A stretch of 64,000 bases of DNA from JAXLQL01 sp046331625. GTDB taxonomy: Bacteria > Acidobacteriota > Terriglobia > Bryobacterales > Bryobacteraceae. Below are positions 17,325-26,001 of the stretch, piece by piece; position 1 is the stretch's first letter; each line of letters opens with the position of its first letter. The notes beneath the pieces are model-generated. The model was not told the DNA's origin. It did not search any database and saw only the letters and a program-made list of their open reading frames with translations. The DNA lies in the NCBI GenBank assembly GCA_046331625.1, contig JAXLQL010000001.1, forward strand, positions 186,001 to 250,000. The letters run 5' to 3'. Position numbers and translations under genes: made by a program.

Positions 17325-18302
17325 ATGAACAAGACAGTGGTCGGTTTCCTGCTGGGATTGGGTGCGGCAGGCGCGGTGTTCCTGGTGACTCGGCCTTCGA
17401 CGCCGGTTTCGGCCCCGGCTCCGAAGACGGTTCAGGCTGCCGCAAGCGATCCTGCCCCGGTGCCCGAACCAGCCCGGGTTGAGCCTGTCGAGCGGATTGA
17501 CCCAATAGAGCCCGCGCACAAGCCGGCTTCCCAGCCGAAGCCCAAGCAGGTGGCTCGCTCGTACACGCCGCCTTCGCTCGAGGATCCACGCGCGATTGCC
17601 GTACCCGAACCCGCCAGGCCATCGCCTTCCGCGCCGGCTCCCCGGCCCGAGCCAGCGGTATCCCCGGCGCCGCAGCCGGCCCCGGCCCCAGCCCCCGAGC
17701 CTACCGCTCGTCCGGAGCCGGCGCCACCTAGCCCTCCGCCCGCGACTCGCGAACAGCCCAAGGTCCGGACGCCGCGTAGTGTCACGATCACTGAGGGCAC
17801 GGTAATTCCGGTGACGCTTGGCGAGAAGATCACCACGGAAACGCATCACCAAGGCGACACCTTCACCGCAACGCTTTCTGACGCGATCGTGGTAGATGGA
17901 TTGGTGATTGTCGAAAAGAACTCGCGGGTCCGTGGCCGCATTGTGGAAAGCGCACGAGCCGGCAAGGTGACCGGCGACGCCGCGCTTGCGGTGGAACTGA
18001 CCGAGATGACGACGACTGACGGACAGCGCGTGACCGTTCACACGACGCAGTTCTCTCGCAAAGGCACGGCCTCCAAGAAAACGGATGACGTCAAGAAGGT
18101 GGGTATCGGAGCGGCCCTGGGAGCGGCCATCGGAGCCATGGCCGGCGGCGGAAAAGGCGCGGCTATCGGAGCCGGCGCTGGAGCGGGTGCGGGCGCTGGA
18201 GCAGTAGTGCTTACCCGTGATCGCGACGTCGAATTGCTGAACGAAGCGCGAATCAGCTTCCGCCTGACAGATCCGGTGACGCTCACCGAAAAGCTCCACT
18301 GA
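17325..18302 (+). CDS. Membrane-anchored Pro-rich protein with glycine-zipper
   Basis: 325 residues. An N-terminal hydrophobic segment (VVGFLLGLGAAGAVFLV) probably serves as anchor or uncleaved signal. Residues 30-150 are dominated by Pro/Ala repeats, a likely wall-spanning linker. A globular part follows (SVTITEGTVIPVTLGEKI, DGLVIVEKNSRVRGRIVES), then a glycine-zipper (GIGAALGAAIGAMAGGG and on, about 262-300). The globular part resembles beta-rich domains of secretion or pilus-assembly periplasmic proteins, but I do not recognise a named family. Start chosen at 17325 because GGGAG precedes it by 8-9 bases; ATG 17304 is the alternative. It is divergent from dusB over a 54-base gap. Confidence 0.75.
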   Translation: MNKTVVGFLLGLGAAGAVFLVTRPSTPVSAPAPKTVQAAASDPAPVPEPARVEPVERIDPIEPAHKPASQPKPKQVARSYTPPSLEDPRAIAVPEPARPSPSAPAPRPEPAVSPAPQPAPAPAPEPTARPEPAPPSPPPATREQPKVRTPRSVTITEGTVIPVTLGEKITTETHHQGDTFTATLSDAIVVDGLVIVEKNSRVRGRIVESARAGKVTGDAALAVELTEMTTTDGQRVTVHTTQFSRKGTASKKTDDVKKVGIGAALGAAIGAMAGGGKGAAIGAGAGAGAGAGAVVLTRDRDVELLNEARISFRLTDPVTLTEKLH

Positions 18303-18334
18303 GCGCGAGAGTCAGTCCGCTTGGATTTTACGCC

Positions 18335-18613
18335 GCTAGCAGCCCGTGGCTAAAGTCCCGTGGGTCGCGCGGAACGGGATCTGTGCCCGCAGGCGAGGCG
18401 CGAGGAGGAAGCAATGCGGATTTATTTCGAGCGACGAGCAACGAAGCATGCGGGCACAAACCCCGGCCGCCCAAAGGGTTGCGGCAGCATGGGGCCATCT
18501 GCTTCGTTGTGGCTCCTGAGAGATGGCCCGCATCGCCTGCCTCGCCACGCCTCGCATCTGGCCCCATGCCGCTCGCAACGCGGCCCACGCGACTTTAGCC
18601 ACGGGCTGCTAGC
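18335..18613 (+). mobile_element. MITE-like element, copy 1
   Basis: A 279-base unit with perfect 23-base terminal inverted repeats: 18335-18357 begins GCTAGCAGCCCGTGGC and its reverse complement ends at 18613. The similarity continues inward for about 10 more bases with two mismatches. It encodes nothing recognisable. An inverted near-copy lies at 19517-19804. The inner end supplies the last codons and the stop of the isomerase gene at 18595-19464. The size, long terminal repeats and absence of a transposase fit a miniature inverted-repeat element; no target-site duplication was identified with certainty. Confidence 0.65.
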
Positions 18614-19464
18614 TTCCGATAGGCCTCGAGGCACTTTCCCGCGGTCTCGAACTCGGAGAAGCGGCTGCCTTCTTGCTCGATCAGCACGTACTCCGCGCCG
18701 CCGGTCTTGCGGGCCACTCTCAGAATCTGCTTCCATGGAGCTTCGCCCTCGCCGAACAGAACCCGAAAGCCCTTTTCCTTCGGATCGCCCTTGGCCCAAT
18801 CTTTCAAATGCAGCGAAGCAATGCGGCCCGGGTTGGCTTCGATCCAGGCCACCGGATCCGATCCAACTTCGATGCAGGTCCCGACGTCGAGTTGCAGCAT
18901 CACGTCCTTCGGCGTATTGGCGGCCAGCACTTCCATGGGGCGTTTGCCGTCCACCGTCTTGAACTCGGCGGCGTGATTGTGATAGCCTGCCCGCAGACCG
19001 AGCGGACGCAGTTTCTCGGCCGCTTTCGACAGATTCTCGGCGACGCCTTTCCACCCGTCGAGCCCTTCCACGCGTCCGGCGCTCGCCATCACGATGAACT
19101 TGCTTCCGATGATCTGATTGATCTCGATGGCGTGAGGCAGATTCTCCGGCACGAACGACTTGAAGCTGTTGTGCGTGGAGAAACAACGCATGCCGGAGTC
19201 GTCGAGCAGCTTGCGCATGTCCTTGGCTTGCGCGGCGGTCCACTCGAAGTACGGTGCGTAGAACTCCACGCCGTCATAACCGAGTTTGGCCACCTCGCGC
19301 ACAGTGCCCATGAGGTCTTTCTTGAGCTCTCCGCGCACGGAGTAGAGCTCGAGGCCAACGGGCAGACCTTTGTGCTTCTTGGCTTTGTTCCCCTTCGCGG
19401 CGGCGAGACGACCGGCGGCCGCGAGCGCCAACAACGAACGCCGCGAAAGTGCAGATGGTGTCAT
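18595..19464 (-). CDS. Exported sugar phosphate isomerase/epimerase-like TIM barrel protein
   Basis: 289 residues with a Tat-type leader (SRRSLLALAAAGRLAAAKG). The barrel motifs are LGYDGVEFYAPYFEWT, LRAGYHNHAAEFKTV, VMLQLDVGTCIEVGSD, IASLHLKDWAKGDP and YVLIEQEGS, with the His, Asp and Glu residues expected for a metal-dependent xylose-isomerase-like enzyme. The substrate is unknown. It lies between two inverted MITE-like elements. The last five residues before the stop (LAARG) and the stop codon itself are encoded by the terminal repeat of copy 1, so insertion probably replaced the native C-terminus. The gene stands alone, without operon partners. Confidence 0.8.
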   Translation of the reverse strand: MTPSALSRRSLLALAAAGRLAAAKGNKAKKHKGLPVGLELYSVRGELKKDLMGTVREVAKLGYDGVEFYAPYFEWTAAQAKDMRKLLDDSGMRCFSTHNSFKSFVPENLPHAIEINQIIGSKFIVMASAGRVEGLDGWKGVAENLSKAAEKLRPLGLRAGYHNHAAEFKTVDGKRPMEVLAANTPKDVMLQLDVGTCIEVGSDPVAWIEANPGRIASLHLKDWAKGDPKEKGFRVLFGEGEAPWKQILRVARKTGGAEYVLIEQEGSRFSEFETAGKCLEAYRKLAARG

Positions 19465-19516
19465 GGTTGAAACGATAACACGGTGGCGAGACGCTGCCGG
19501 CCCACGCGCGGCGCGC

Positions 19517-19804
19517 TTGGCAGCCCGTGGCTAAAGTCGCGTGGGTCACGTTGCGAGCGCCATGGTCTGGGGATGTCGCCAGATTCGAGGCGTGGCCAGA
19601 GACGCAATGCGGGCCATTTCGAAGGGGCCGCGACGAAGCAGATGGCCCCATGCCGCCGCAACCCTCTGGGCGGCCGGGATCTGTGCCCGCATGCTTCGTT
19701 GCTCGTCGCTCGAGATGGGCAGGCATCGCTTCCTTCTCGCGCCTCGCCTTCGGGCACAGATCCCGCGCTGCGCGATCCACGGGACTTTAGCCTCGGGCTG
19801 TTAG
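19517..19804 (-). mobile_element. MITE-like element, copy 2 (inverted)
   Basis: About 288 bases, reverse orientation relative to the copy at 18335-18613. Shared blocks include the ends (CAGCCCGTGGCTAAAGTC at 19521-19538; the reverse complement of a variant at 19783-19803). Internal stretches are also shared, such as GGGATCTGTGCCCG and CGAGCGACGAGCAACGAAGC when read on the minus strand. The right end has diverged more (CTCGGGCTGTTAG). Several long open frames run through it on both strands, but they are the same in both copies only as DNA, not as a protein family I know. Confidence 0.65.
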
Positions 19805-19852
19805 GGTGTTCGCCCCATTGACCCCGCCCTGCCGCGGTTCTACGTTGGTAGT

Positions 19853-20785
19853 ATGCGGTTGTGTGTCTTCCTTCTCGCTGCATGCGCGCTCGCGCAGAAC
19901 AGCTCCCAGCTGACTTCCTACACTTATGACGTCAACGGAAACCGCGTCCAGAGCTCGCAGCAGTCGGCATCTGGAGCACCGGGCGGGTACACGCAATCGA
20001 ACTCCGTCAACGGTTTGAACGGCGCTGCCTCGCCTCGCCAAGCGATCGAAGAGCGGGTGGTCTCCGAGGGGCCGGGAGGCCGCATCGTCGAGCGGACCAT
20101 CAGGCGTTTCGACACATTCGGTAATCCTGCTTTCACGGAAAGGCAGCGCATCGAAGACCGCGTGGCTACCGACGGCAGTTCCGTGCGCGCCATCACCATC
20201 TATGACGGTGACCTGAACGGCCAGTTCCAGCTTCGTTTCCGCGAAACCAGCCAGACCCGCAAGGAAAGCGAGCAACTCACGCGCGTGAACACAACCGTGG
20301 AGCGGCCGGACCCGAACGGTCGGCTCGATTTCTTCGAAAAGCGGCAGACCGTCATTAATGGGGACCAGGCAAAAGATTTCAAGAAAGACACCACGATCTA
20401 CCGCAAAGACACCAATGGCATTCTAGAAGCGCAGGAACGTGAGGTGATGCAGGTGTCCACGCGCGACAGTCAAAAGACCGCCAACACGGCCACCTACCGC
20501 ACCATCGCCACGGGAAAGATGGAGCTTTGGGAGCAAAAAGTGGCACGGACCTCGGTTGCGGCCGATGGCTCTGAAACCGAAGTGACGGACGTCTACGCCG
20601 CTGTTGCCGGGGGACGCGCCGATGGCAAGGGACCGCAGTTACGCGAGCAGCAGATCACCGAGAAGAAGCGCAACAACGGCGGGTATACGGAGAGCGTTTC
20701 GATTCGACAGACGGCGCTCGATTCCTCGAAGCTCGGTCCGCCACAGAAGATCTCCGAGACTGTTTGCAAGGGCAAGTGTCAGTAG
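19853..20785 (+). CDS. Secreted protein with a YD-repeat-like N-terminus, function unknown
   Basis: 310 residues. A 14-residue signal peptide (MRLCVFLLAACALA) is followed by TSYTYDVNGNRVQSS, which looks like one YD unit of RHS-type proteins. The rest is polar, Arg/Glu/Thr-rich, with loosely repeated beta-strand patterns (GGRIVERTIRRFDTFGNP, NGRLDFFEKRQTVINGD, KMELWEQKVARTSVAADGSE). There are no cysteines in the central part; a CKGKC pair ends the protein. This suggests an elongated extracellular or periplasmic beta structure. No enzyme motif is visible. It is followed 28 bases later by the PQQ dehydrogenase gene in the same direction, but a functional link is uncertain. Confidence 0.7.
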   Translation: MRLCVFLLAACALAQNSSQLTSYTYDVNGNRVQSSQQSASGAPGGYTQSNSVNGLNGAASPRQAIEERVVSEGPGGRIVERTIRRFDTFGNPAFTERQRIEDRVATDGSSVRAITIYDGDLNGQFQLRFRETSQTRKESEQLTRVNTTVERPDPNGRLDFFEKRQTVINGDQAKDFKKDTTIYRKDTNGILEAQEREVMQVSTRDSQKTANTATYRTIATGKMELWEQKVARTSVAADGSETEVTDVYAAVAGGRADGKGPQLREQQITEKKRNNGGYTESVSIRQTALDSSKLGPPQKISETVCKGKCQ

Positions 20786-20813
20786 CCCGCGGGCCGGGTT
20801 ATCATGACCCAGG

Positions 20814-23138
20814 ATGTACCTACTCGTTCTCCTGGTTCTGATCTCCTTCACCCCTGTACGGGCACAGTCCGCCGATGACGGACGCAAACAATACGCCGCT
20901 CTCTGCGCCGGCTGCCATGGTGACTCGGCCGGAGGCACCGATCGCGGTCCCGCGTTGATCAATAGCCGCTCCCTGCGCCGCCGCAGCGCCGGCCAAATCG
21001 CCGCGCTCGTTAGAGGCGGAACTCCCGGTGGCATGCCCGCCTTCCCCATTCCCGATGCGCAACTGCGACCGCTTGCAAGCCTCATCCGCTCCTGGAATGC
21101 CTCGGCGCTCGAAGTGAAACCCGAGGGCGACGCCGCCGCCGGCCGCGCTTTCTTCCAAGGCGAAGGCAAGTGCGCGGGTTGCCATATGGTCCGCGGAGTG
21201 GGCGGCACGAATGGTCCGGACCTCAGCGATGCGGGGCGTCAACTCACCATTCGCGAGATCGAGCAGATTCTCGACGACCCCACGGCGCAGATCGGTGCTC
21301 GCTCCACGGCTTCGTGCCCTGGTTGGGCATTCTGTCCGCAGGAGCCCTGGGTCGTGGTGAACGTGCGCATGAAGAACGGGTCCACCATGCGCGGATTCGC
21401 GCGCAGCCAGGGTCGACACGATCTCCAGTTGCAAACGTTCGATGGCAAGATACACCTGCTCGCCGACTCCGAATATCAATCGATCTCGCGCGAGAAGCAG
21501 TCGTACATGCCGCCCTTGCGCGCTTCGGCTTCGCAACGCCGTGACGTCATTGCCTATGTCGCGAGCCTAGACGGTGTCCCCGTGGGACCGTCACCCGCAG
21601 CGGTTGGCGCGCCTTCCGCCGCCGACATGCAACACTTGCGCAACCCCGCTCCCGGCGAGTGGCCATCCTACAATGGCAAGTTCGACGCCAACCGGCACAG
21701 CTCGCTCGACCAGATCAACCTCGCGAACGTAGGCAAGCTCCGTCTGGCTTGGAGCTACTCGCTTCCCTACTTCGGACTGGAAGCTACGCCTTTGGTGAGC
21801 CACGGAGTAATGTACATGTCGGGTCCGAATCAGGTTTGCGCGATCGACGCGCGCTCCGGCCGCGAGATCTGGTGTTACTTGCGGACCCGCTCCTCGGCCG
21901 ATGAAGTAGCGGGCGACGCAGCCAAGGGGGCCACCCGCGGCGTCGCGCTGCTGGGCGACCGCGTCTTCTTCGCCACCGACAATGCGCACCTGATTTGTTT
22001 GAATCGGATCACGGGCGCTCTGATGTGGGACGTCAACATGCCTTCGTCTCCCGGGCAGTTCGGCGCAACCGCCGCTCCGCTAGTGGTGGATGACCTGGTG
22101 ATCTCGGGAATCGCTGGGGGAGACGGTCCGTTGCGTGGATTCCTGGCCGCATACAAGGTGACCACCGGCGAGCAGGTGTGGCGCTTCTGGACCATCCCCG
22201 CTCGGGGCGAGAAGGGATCGGAGACTTGGGGTCCGGGCCCCGCCATCGAGACCGGCGGCGGCGCCACGTGGCTCACGGGCTCCTACGATCCAGAGACGGG
22301 GCTGCTCTATTGGCCCACCGGGAACCCATTCCCCGACACTGACGGCGATCCGCGACCGGGCGACAATCTCTACACCAATTGCGTGGTGGCGCTCGACGTC
22401 AAGACCGGGAAGCTTCGCTGGCATTTTCAATTCACGCCTCACGATCTTCACGATTGGGACGCCACCGAGCCTCTGGTGCTGGTGAATGCGCCGTTCCAGG
22501 GCCGCCAGCGCAAGCTTCTGCTGCAGGCAAACCGGAGCGGATTCTTCTATGTGCTCGATCGGACGACGGGTGAGTTCCTATTGGGCAAGCCTTTCGTCAA
22601 GAGGCTCACGTGGGCAAGCGGGATCGGCGCGGACGGACGGCCGCAACTGGTGCCGAGCGCGAAGCCGACTCCGGCGGGCGTGCGAGCTTGTCCCGCCGTG
22701 CGTGGAGCGACCAACTGGTATTCGACGGCGTACAATCCAGCGGCGAAGCTCTTCTATGTGATGGCGGTGGAGGATTGCAACCTCTACAAACAAGCCGGCC
22801 TGGGGGGCTATGTTCCGCTGCGCGATCCGGCCAACCCGCCCGAGAAATACTTGCGTGCGCTCGATATCGAGACGGGCAAGGTGGTGTGGGAAGTTCCGCA
22901 GGTGGGTGCGCCGGAGGCGAACTACTCTGGTGTGCTCTCGACCGCGGGCGGGCTCGTGTTCTATGGAGAGACAGGTGGCGGATTCGCGGCGGTGGACGCA
23001 AAGAGCGGGAAGACGCTGTGGCACTTCGAAACCGGCCAGCAGTGGAAGGCTTCGCCGATGACCTATACGGTGAACGGCAAGCAGTACGTGGCGATTGCCG
23101 CGGGGAGTAACGTGCTGGCGTTCGCCTTGCCGGATTAG
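20814..23138 (+). CDS. PQQ-dependent dehydrogenase fused to N-terminal cytochrome c domains
   Basis: 774 residues. After a signal peptide (1-18) come two haem c sites of the form CAGCH (31-35 and 120-124), the second inside a larger cytochrome-like module. From about residue 285 an eight-bladed PQQ propeller begins (WPSYNGKFDANRHSSLDQIN), with repeated tryptophan-docking blades (ALDVKTGKLRWHFQ, ALDIETGKVVWEVP, AVDAKSGKTLWHFE) and the catalytic-region motif HDWDATEP. Such enzymes oxidise alcohols or sugars in the periplasm and pass electrons through haem c to the respiratory chain. The cytochrome is N-terminal here, whereas many quinohaemoprotein alcohol dehydrogenases carry it at the C-terminus. 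A -10-like TATCAT lies 8 bases before the ATG with no clear ribosome site. Confidence 0.88.
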   Translation: MYLLVLLVLISFTPVRAQSADDGRKQYAALCAGCHGDSAGGTDRGPALINSRSLRRRSAGQIAALVRGGTPGGMPAFPIPDAQLRPLASLIRSWNASALEVKPEGDAAAGRAFFQGEGKCAGCHMVRGVGGTNGPDLSDAGRQLTIREIEQILDDPTAQIGARSTASCPGWAFCPQEPWVVVNVRMKNGSTMRGFARSQGRHDLQLQTFDGKIHLLADSEYQSISREKQSYMPPLRASASQRRDVIAYVASLDGVPVGPSPAAVGAPSAADMQHLRNPAPGEWPSYNGKFDANRHSSLDQINLANVGKLRLAWSYSLPYFGLEATPLVSHGVMYMSGPNQVCAIDARSGREIWCYLRTRSSADEVAGDAAKGATRGVALLGDRVFFATDNAHLICLNRITGALMWDVNMPSSPGQFGATAAPLVVDDLVISGIAGGDGPLRGFLAAYKVTTGEQVWRFWTIPARGEKGSETWGPGPAIETGGGATWLTGSYDPETGLLYWPTGNPFPDTDGDPRPGDNLYTNCVVALDVKTGKLRWHFQFTPHDLHDWDATEPLVLVNAPFQGRQRKLLLQANRSGFFYVLDRTTGEFLLGKPFVKRLTWASGIGADGRPQLVPSAKPTPAGVRACPAVRGATNWYSTAYNPAAKLFYVMAVEDCNLYKQAGLGGYVPLRDPANPPEKYLRALDIETGKVVWEVPQVGAPEANYSGVLSTAGGLVFYGETGGGFAAVDAKSGKTLWHFETGQQWKASPMTYTVNGKQYVAIAAGSNVLAFALPD

Positions 23139-23596
23139 TTTGCCTTCTCACGCCGCCGCGCCGTGCGGGCCAGGTAGAGTTCGGCTGCGGTCGCGTCCTG
23201 CTCACGAGCGAAGTCTTCCCGCCAGCGCTCGAGGGCGCGGTCGCGGCCCCGTTCGAGCGTCTCATGCCGTTGGCGCGTTTCCACGACCGCCCGGCGCTGC
23301 CGCTCGATTCGTGCCAGGATCTCCTGCTTGTGCGCGGCGAGCTTGCGATTCACCCGATCGACGTGCGAGCGGAAGCCTGAGAATGTGGCCACTTGCCCTG
23401 GCTCCACCACCGCCGACGTCCGCTCCTGTGCGCGAACTTCGGACGCCGCCTCCTCCGTCTGGCGCCGTAGTTCCGCCTCCATGCGCTCGATCGGGCGCAG
23501 CTCGGCTGTGACTCGTTCGAGACGGGCCTGCTCGGTCTCGAGTTGGAGCTTGCGATACTGCCGGACGCGGTCGAGTGGGAACTTGAAGCGCTTCAA
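23135..23596 (-). CDS. fliJ: Flagellar export chaperone FliJ
   Basis: 153 residues, almost entirely coiled coil (FPLDRVRQYRKLQLETEQ, RKLAAHKQEILARIERQR), as expected for FliJ, which links the FliI ATPase ring to the export gate. The TTG start at 23596 overlaps the preceding stop as TTGA. The gene closes the flagellar operon and overlaps the stop of the PQQ gene by 4 bases tail to tail. FliJ is poorly conserved; its identity here rests on the N-terminal FxLdxVLxxR-like pattern, length and position behind fliI. Confidence 0.85.
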   Translation of the reverse strand: MKRFKFPLDRVRQYRKLQLETEQARLERVTAELRPIERMEAELRRQTEEAASEVRAQERTSAVVEPGQVATFSGFRSHVDRVNRKLAAHKQEILARIERQRRAVVETRQRHETLERGRDRALERWREDFAREQDATAAELYLARTARRREKAN

Positions 23597-24021
23597 TTGG
23601 AATTCTCATTCATGGCGGGGAACCCGCGGGCTGGCGCCGCGTGGTAGCGGCCGTGGCATCCAAACGCAGCCACCGCTCGGCAGTTGAAGCAAACGATCGC
23701 GCCCACGGACTCGGGCTCCGGGTACTGGCGCGCCACGGACGCCTGATCTCGAGCGAGGAGATCGAAGCGATCCTTCGGACGCGGAACCCGCGGCGCGGCC
23801 CAGGATGGCAGGGTGCCGCAACGTCCGAGCGCAACCACATACCCCGGCGCCGGCATTGCCGTGACCGGCACTAGCTCGCCAAGTACGCCTCCATCGCGGG
23901 CGAAAACCGGGAGTGCTTCCTGGAGCCGGCATTCATGACAGAACTCGGCTTGACGCTCCAGTTCCGGCATCCGCCGGCGCCAAGTAGTCCTGATCTCGAG
24001 TGAAAACCGGCAGTGCTTCAT
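23593..24021 (-). CDS. CxxC-containing ORF inserted between fliI and fliJ
   Basis: 142 residues, coupled on both sides: its ATG overlaps the fliI stop (ATGA) and its stop overlaps the fliJ start (TTGA). It contains two CxxC pairs, CHEC (28-31) and CFNC (111-114), plus CH at 122-123, which together could bind zinc. No membrane segment or signal is visible. I do not recognise a family, and it is not a standard flagellar gene. Caution: GAAGCACT(C/G)CCGGTTTTC occurs twice about 100 bases apart, read in different frames, so part of the ORF may be a duplicated non-coding stretch. Perfect overlap at both ends argues for translation. Confidence 0.5.
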   Translation of the reverse strand: MKHCRFSLEIRTTWRRRMPELERQAEFCHECRLQEALPVFARDGGVLGELVPVTAMPAPGYVVALGRCGTLPSWAAPRVPRPKDRFDLLARDQASVARQYPEPESVGAIVCFNCRAVAAFGCHGRYHAAPARGFPAMNENSN

Positions 24022-25346
24022 CGAGCGATCTCATTCATGGCCGCGATCGTGGTATCGAGGTCGGAGCACTCATCGGGCTTTTGGCGCAGGAAATCGAGCA
24101 CCTTCGGCCGCATCTGGATCGCCGCGTCGAGTTGTGGGTTCGACCCTGCCGCGTACGCCCCTAAATTGATCAAGTCCTCCGACCGGTGGAAAGCCGCCAT
24201 GGATTCCCGGATTCGGCGGCCAGCCTCCTTCTGATCGGATGTCGCCACGCGCGAAGCCAACCGGCTCACCGATTGCAACACATCGATCGCCGGATAGTGT
24301 CCCGCCGCCCCCAGATCGCGCGAGAGAATGATGTGCCCGTCGAGGATACCGCGCACGGCGTCAGCAATCGGCTCGTTGAAGTCGTCGCCCTCGACAAGCA
24401 CCGTGAATAGCCCCGTAATCGAGCCGTTGCGGAAGTTCCCCGCCCGTTCGAAAACACGCGGTAGCAAATTGAAGACCGATGGCGTGTAGCCCTTCTGCGA
24501 CGGCGGCTCGCCCGCCGCCAGCCCAATCTCGCGCTGCGCCATCGCCAGGCGCGTCACCGAGTCCATGATCAGCAGGACGCTCGCACCTTGATCGCGGAAA
24601 TACTCCGAGATCGCCAGCGCCACGAAACAGGCGCGGAGCCGCAAGGGCGCCGGCCGGTCTGAGGTCGCTACCACGAGCACCGTTTTGCGCAACCCTTCCG
24701 GACCCAACTCGTGCTCGATGAAATCGCGTACCTCGCGATTGCGCTCGCCGATCAGAGCCACCACCGTAACGTCAGCGGAGTGGTGGCGCGCCATGGAACC
24801 GAGCAGGGTGCTCTTGCCCACGCCGCTGCCCCCGAAGATGCCGATGCGCTGTCCTTGGCCGCAGGTAAGGAGGCTGTCGATGGCCCGGATCCCGGTGACC
24901 AGCGGTTTGGAGATCGGCTCGCGATCGAGCGGCCCCGGCGGCGCGGTGTAGAGCGGATACACGACGTCGGACTCGACCAGCGAGCGGTAGTCCATCGGGT
25001 CGCCGAAGCCGTCAATCACCCGCCCGAGCAGATGCGGACCCACCGGCATGCCCGCCTGCTCGGGCCGCGCGATGATCCGGTCGCCCGCCTGCAATCCATC
25101 GGTCTCTTCGAGCGGCATCGAGAGGAGCCGGCCCTGCCGGAATCCGATCACCTGCACGCGAATGCTGCGCCCGTTGCCCGTGAGGATCTGGCAAAAATCG
25201 CCGACCGCCGCCGCGGGTCCATCGGACTCGACGAGTAGCCCCACCAACTCCGCCACGCGCCCGCTCCAACGGCAAGTCTCCATTCTCTCGAGTGCGTCGA
25301 GATAGCGCTCGATGCGCCAGCAGTCTTCGAGTGGTAGGGCTCTCAT
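24018..25346 (-). CDS. fliI: Flagellar export ATPase FliI
   Basis: 442 residues from ATG 25346, preceded by GAGGAGG at 6 bases; the longer frame reads into the repeat array. It has a beta-barrel N-domain, Walker A FGGSGVGKST (171-180), LIGERNREVRDFI, Walker B region VLLIMDSVTRLAMAQRE and the family signature PSQKGYTPSVFNLLPRVFERAG. FliI hydrolyses ATP to feed substrates to the type III flagellar export gate, with FliH and FliJ. VTGIRAIDSLLTCGQGQR before the P-loop distinguishes it from F1-beta. It is separated from fliH by an unusual 655-base gap full of palindromic repeats. Confidence 0.95.
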   Translation of the reverse strand: MRALPLEDCWRIERYLDALERMETCRWSGRVAELVGLLVESDGPAAAVGDFCQILTGNGRSIRVQVIGFRQGRLLSMPLEETDGLQAGDRIIARPEQAGMPVGPHLLGRVIDGFGDPMDYRSLVESDVVYPLYTAPPGPLDREPISKPLVTGIRAIDSLLTCGQGQRIGIFGGSGVGKSTLLGSMARHHSADVTVVALIGERNREVRDFIEHELGPEGLRKTVLVVATSDRPAPLRLRACFVALAISEYFRDQGASVLLIMDSVTRLAMAQREIGLAAGEPPSQKGYTPSVFNLLPRVFERAGNFRNGSITGLFTVLVEGDDFNEPIADAVRGILDGHIILSRDLGAAGHYPAIDVLQSVSRLASRVATSDQKEAGRRIRESMAAFHRSEDLINLGAYAAGSNPQLDAAIQMRPKVLDFLRQKPDECSDLDTTIAAMNEIAR

Positions 25347-26001
25347 GCCGGCCTCCTCATTCGGCCGGCCACAGGCGCGGCTTGACGCATTCGCACACAT
25401 GCTCCAGCGGCGGCGGCTAGCGGGACTGAAGTGCGTACGGCGCTGCGCCGCCGATCCAAGCTCCCGAAACTCGCGCACGCGCCCGGATAGCGGGACTGAA
25501 GTCCCGCGCAGGCCGAAGCCTGCCCCACGCCGCGGCCGAGCCGCAATCGCAGAGCGTCATTACGTAACCGGTGTGTGAAAAACCGGGGCGTTCTCCGAGC
25601 GCATGCGCCCGTATCGGTAGCGGGGCTGAAGTCCAACGCAGGCTCATCAGAGCCCCATTTCTTTTCCAAGCACTTACAGCCCCCGATTTGGCCGGTTTCC
25701 GCCTTCCGGAAGCAGCCTCTTTCCAGCGCCAACGGGGCTCTTGCTTGCTGGTTCCGCGCAGCCGCGCGGCCACTCCCCTCGAGCCTGCCCCACACACTGG
25801 GGCTGAAATCTTCGCGGCTGGCCAAGAGACGGAATGATCGTAGTACATCCCCGCTGAGCCGCAATCCCAGAAGCACGTGTGCCCGTGTCCCAAGCGGGAC
25901 TGAAGTCCCGCACTGGCCAAGGCCCGCCCTACACCGAGAGCCGAACTCTTCGTGGCCAGCGACGAAACACGGGCATGGTAGTACAATCGGCAACGGCGCC
26001 T
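25347..26001 (+). repeat. Extragenic palindromic repeat array inside the flagellar operon
   Basis: This 655-base gap between fliH and fliI holds at least four copies of a twin-hairpin unit, all in plus orientation: 25419-25438 (decayed), 25489-25528 (intact), 25619-25660 (decayed) and 25892-25930. The intact unit is GCGGGACT-GA-AGTCCCGC followed by a second hairpin GCAGGC(C/T)GAAGCCTGC and CCCAC. Gene remnants were not recognised. The same unit recurs at 54995-55292. The repeats would form strong RNA hairpins in the flagellar transcript, and could affect RNA stability or the fliH/fliI expression ratio. Confidence 0.75.

Noticed and set aside
17271..18299. N-terminal extension of dusB by about 340 residues
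   Set aside because: It is antisense to the Pro-rich gene at 17325-18302 and lacks any domain; dusB starts normally at 17270.
19853..20785. RHS toxin or polymorphic toxin
   Set aside because: Only one YD-like motif at the N-terminus; no RHS core, no C-terminal toxin domain and no immunity gene.
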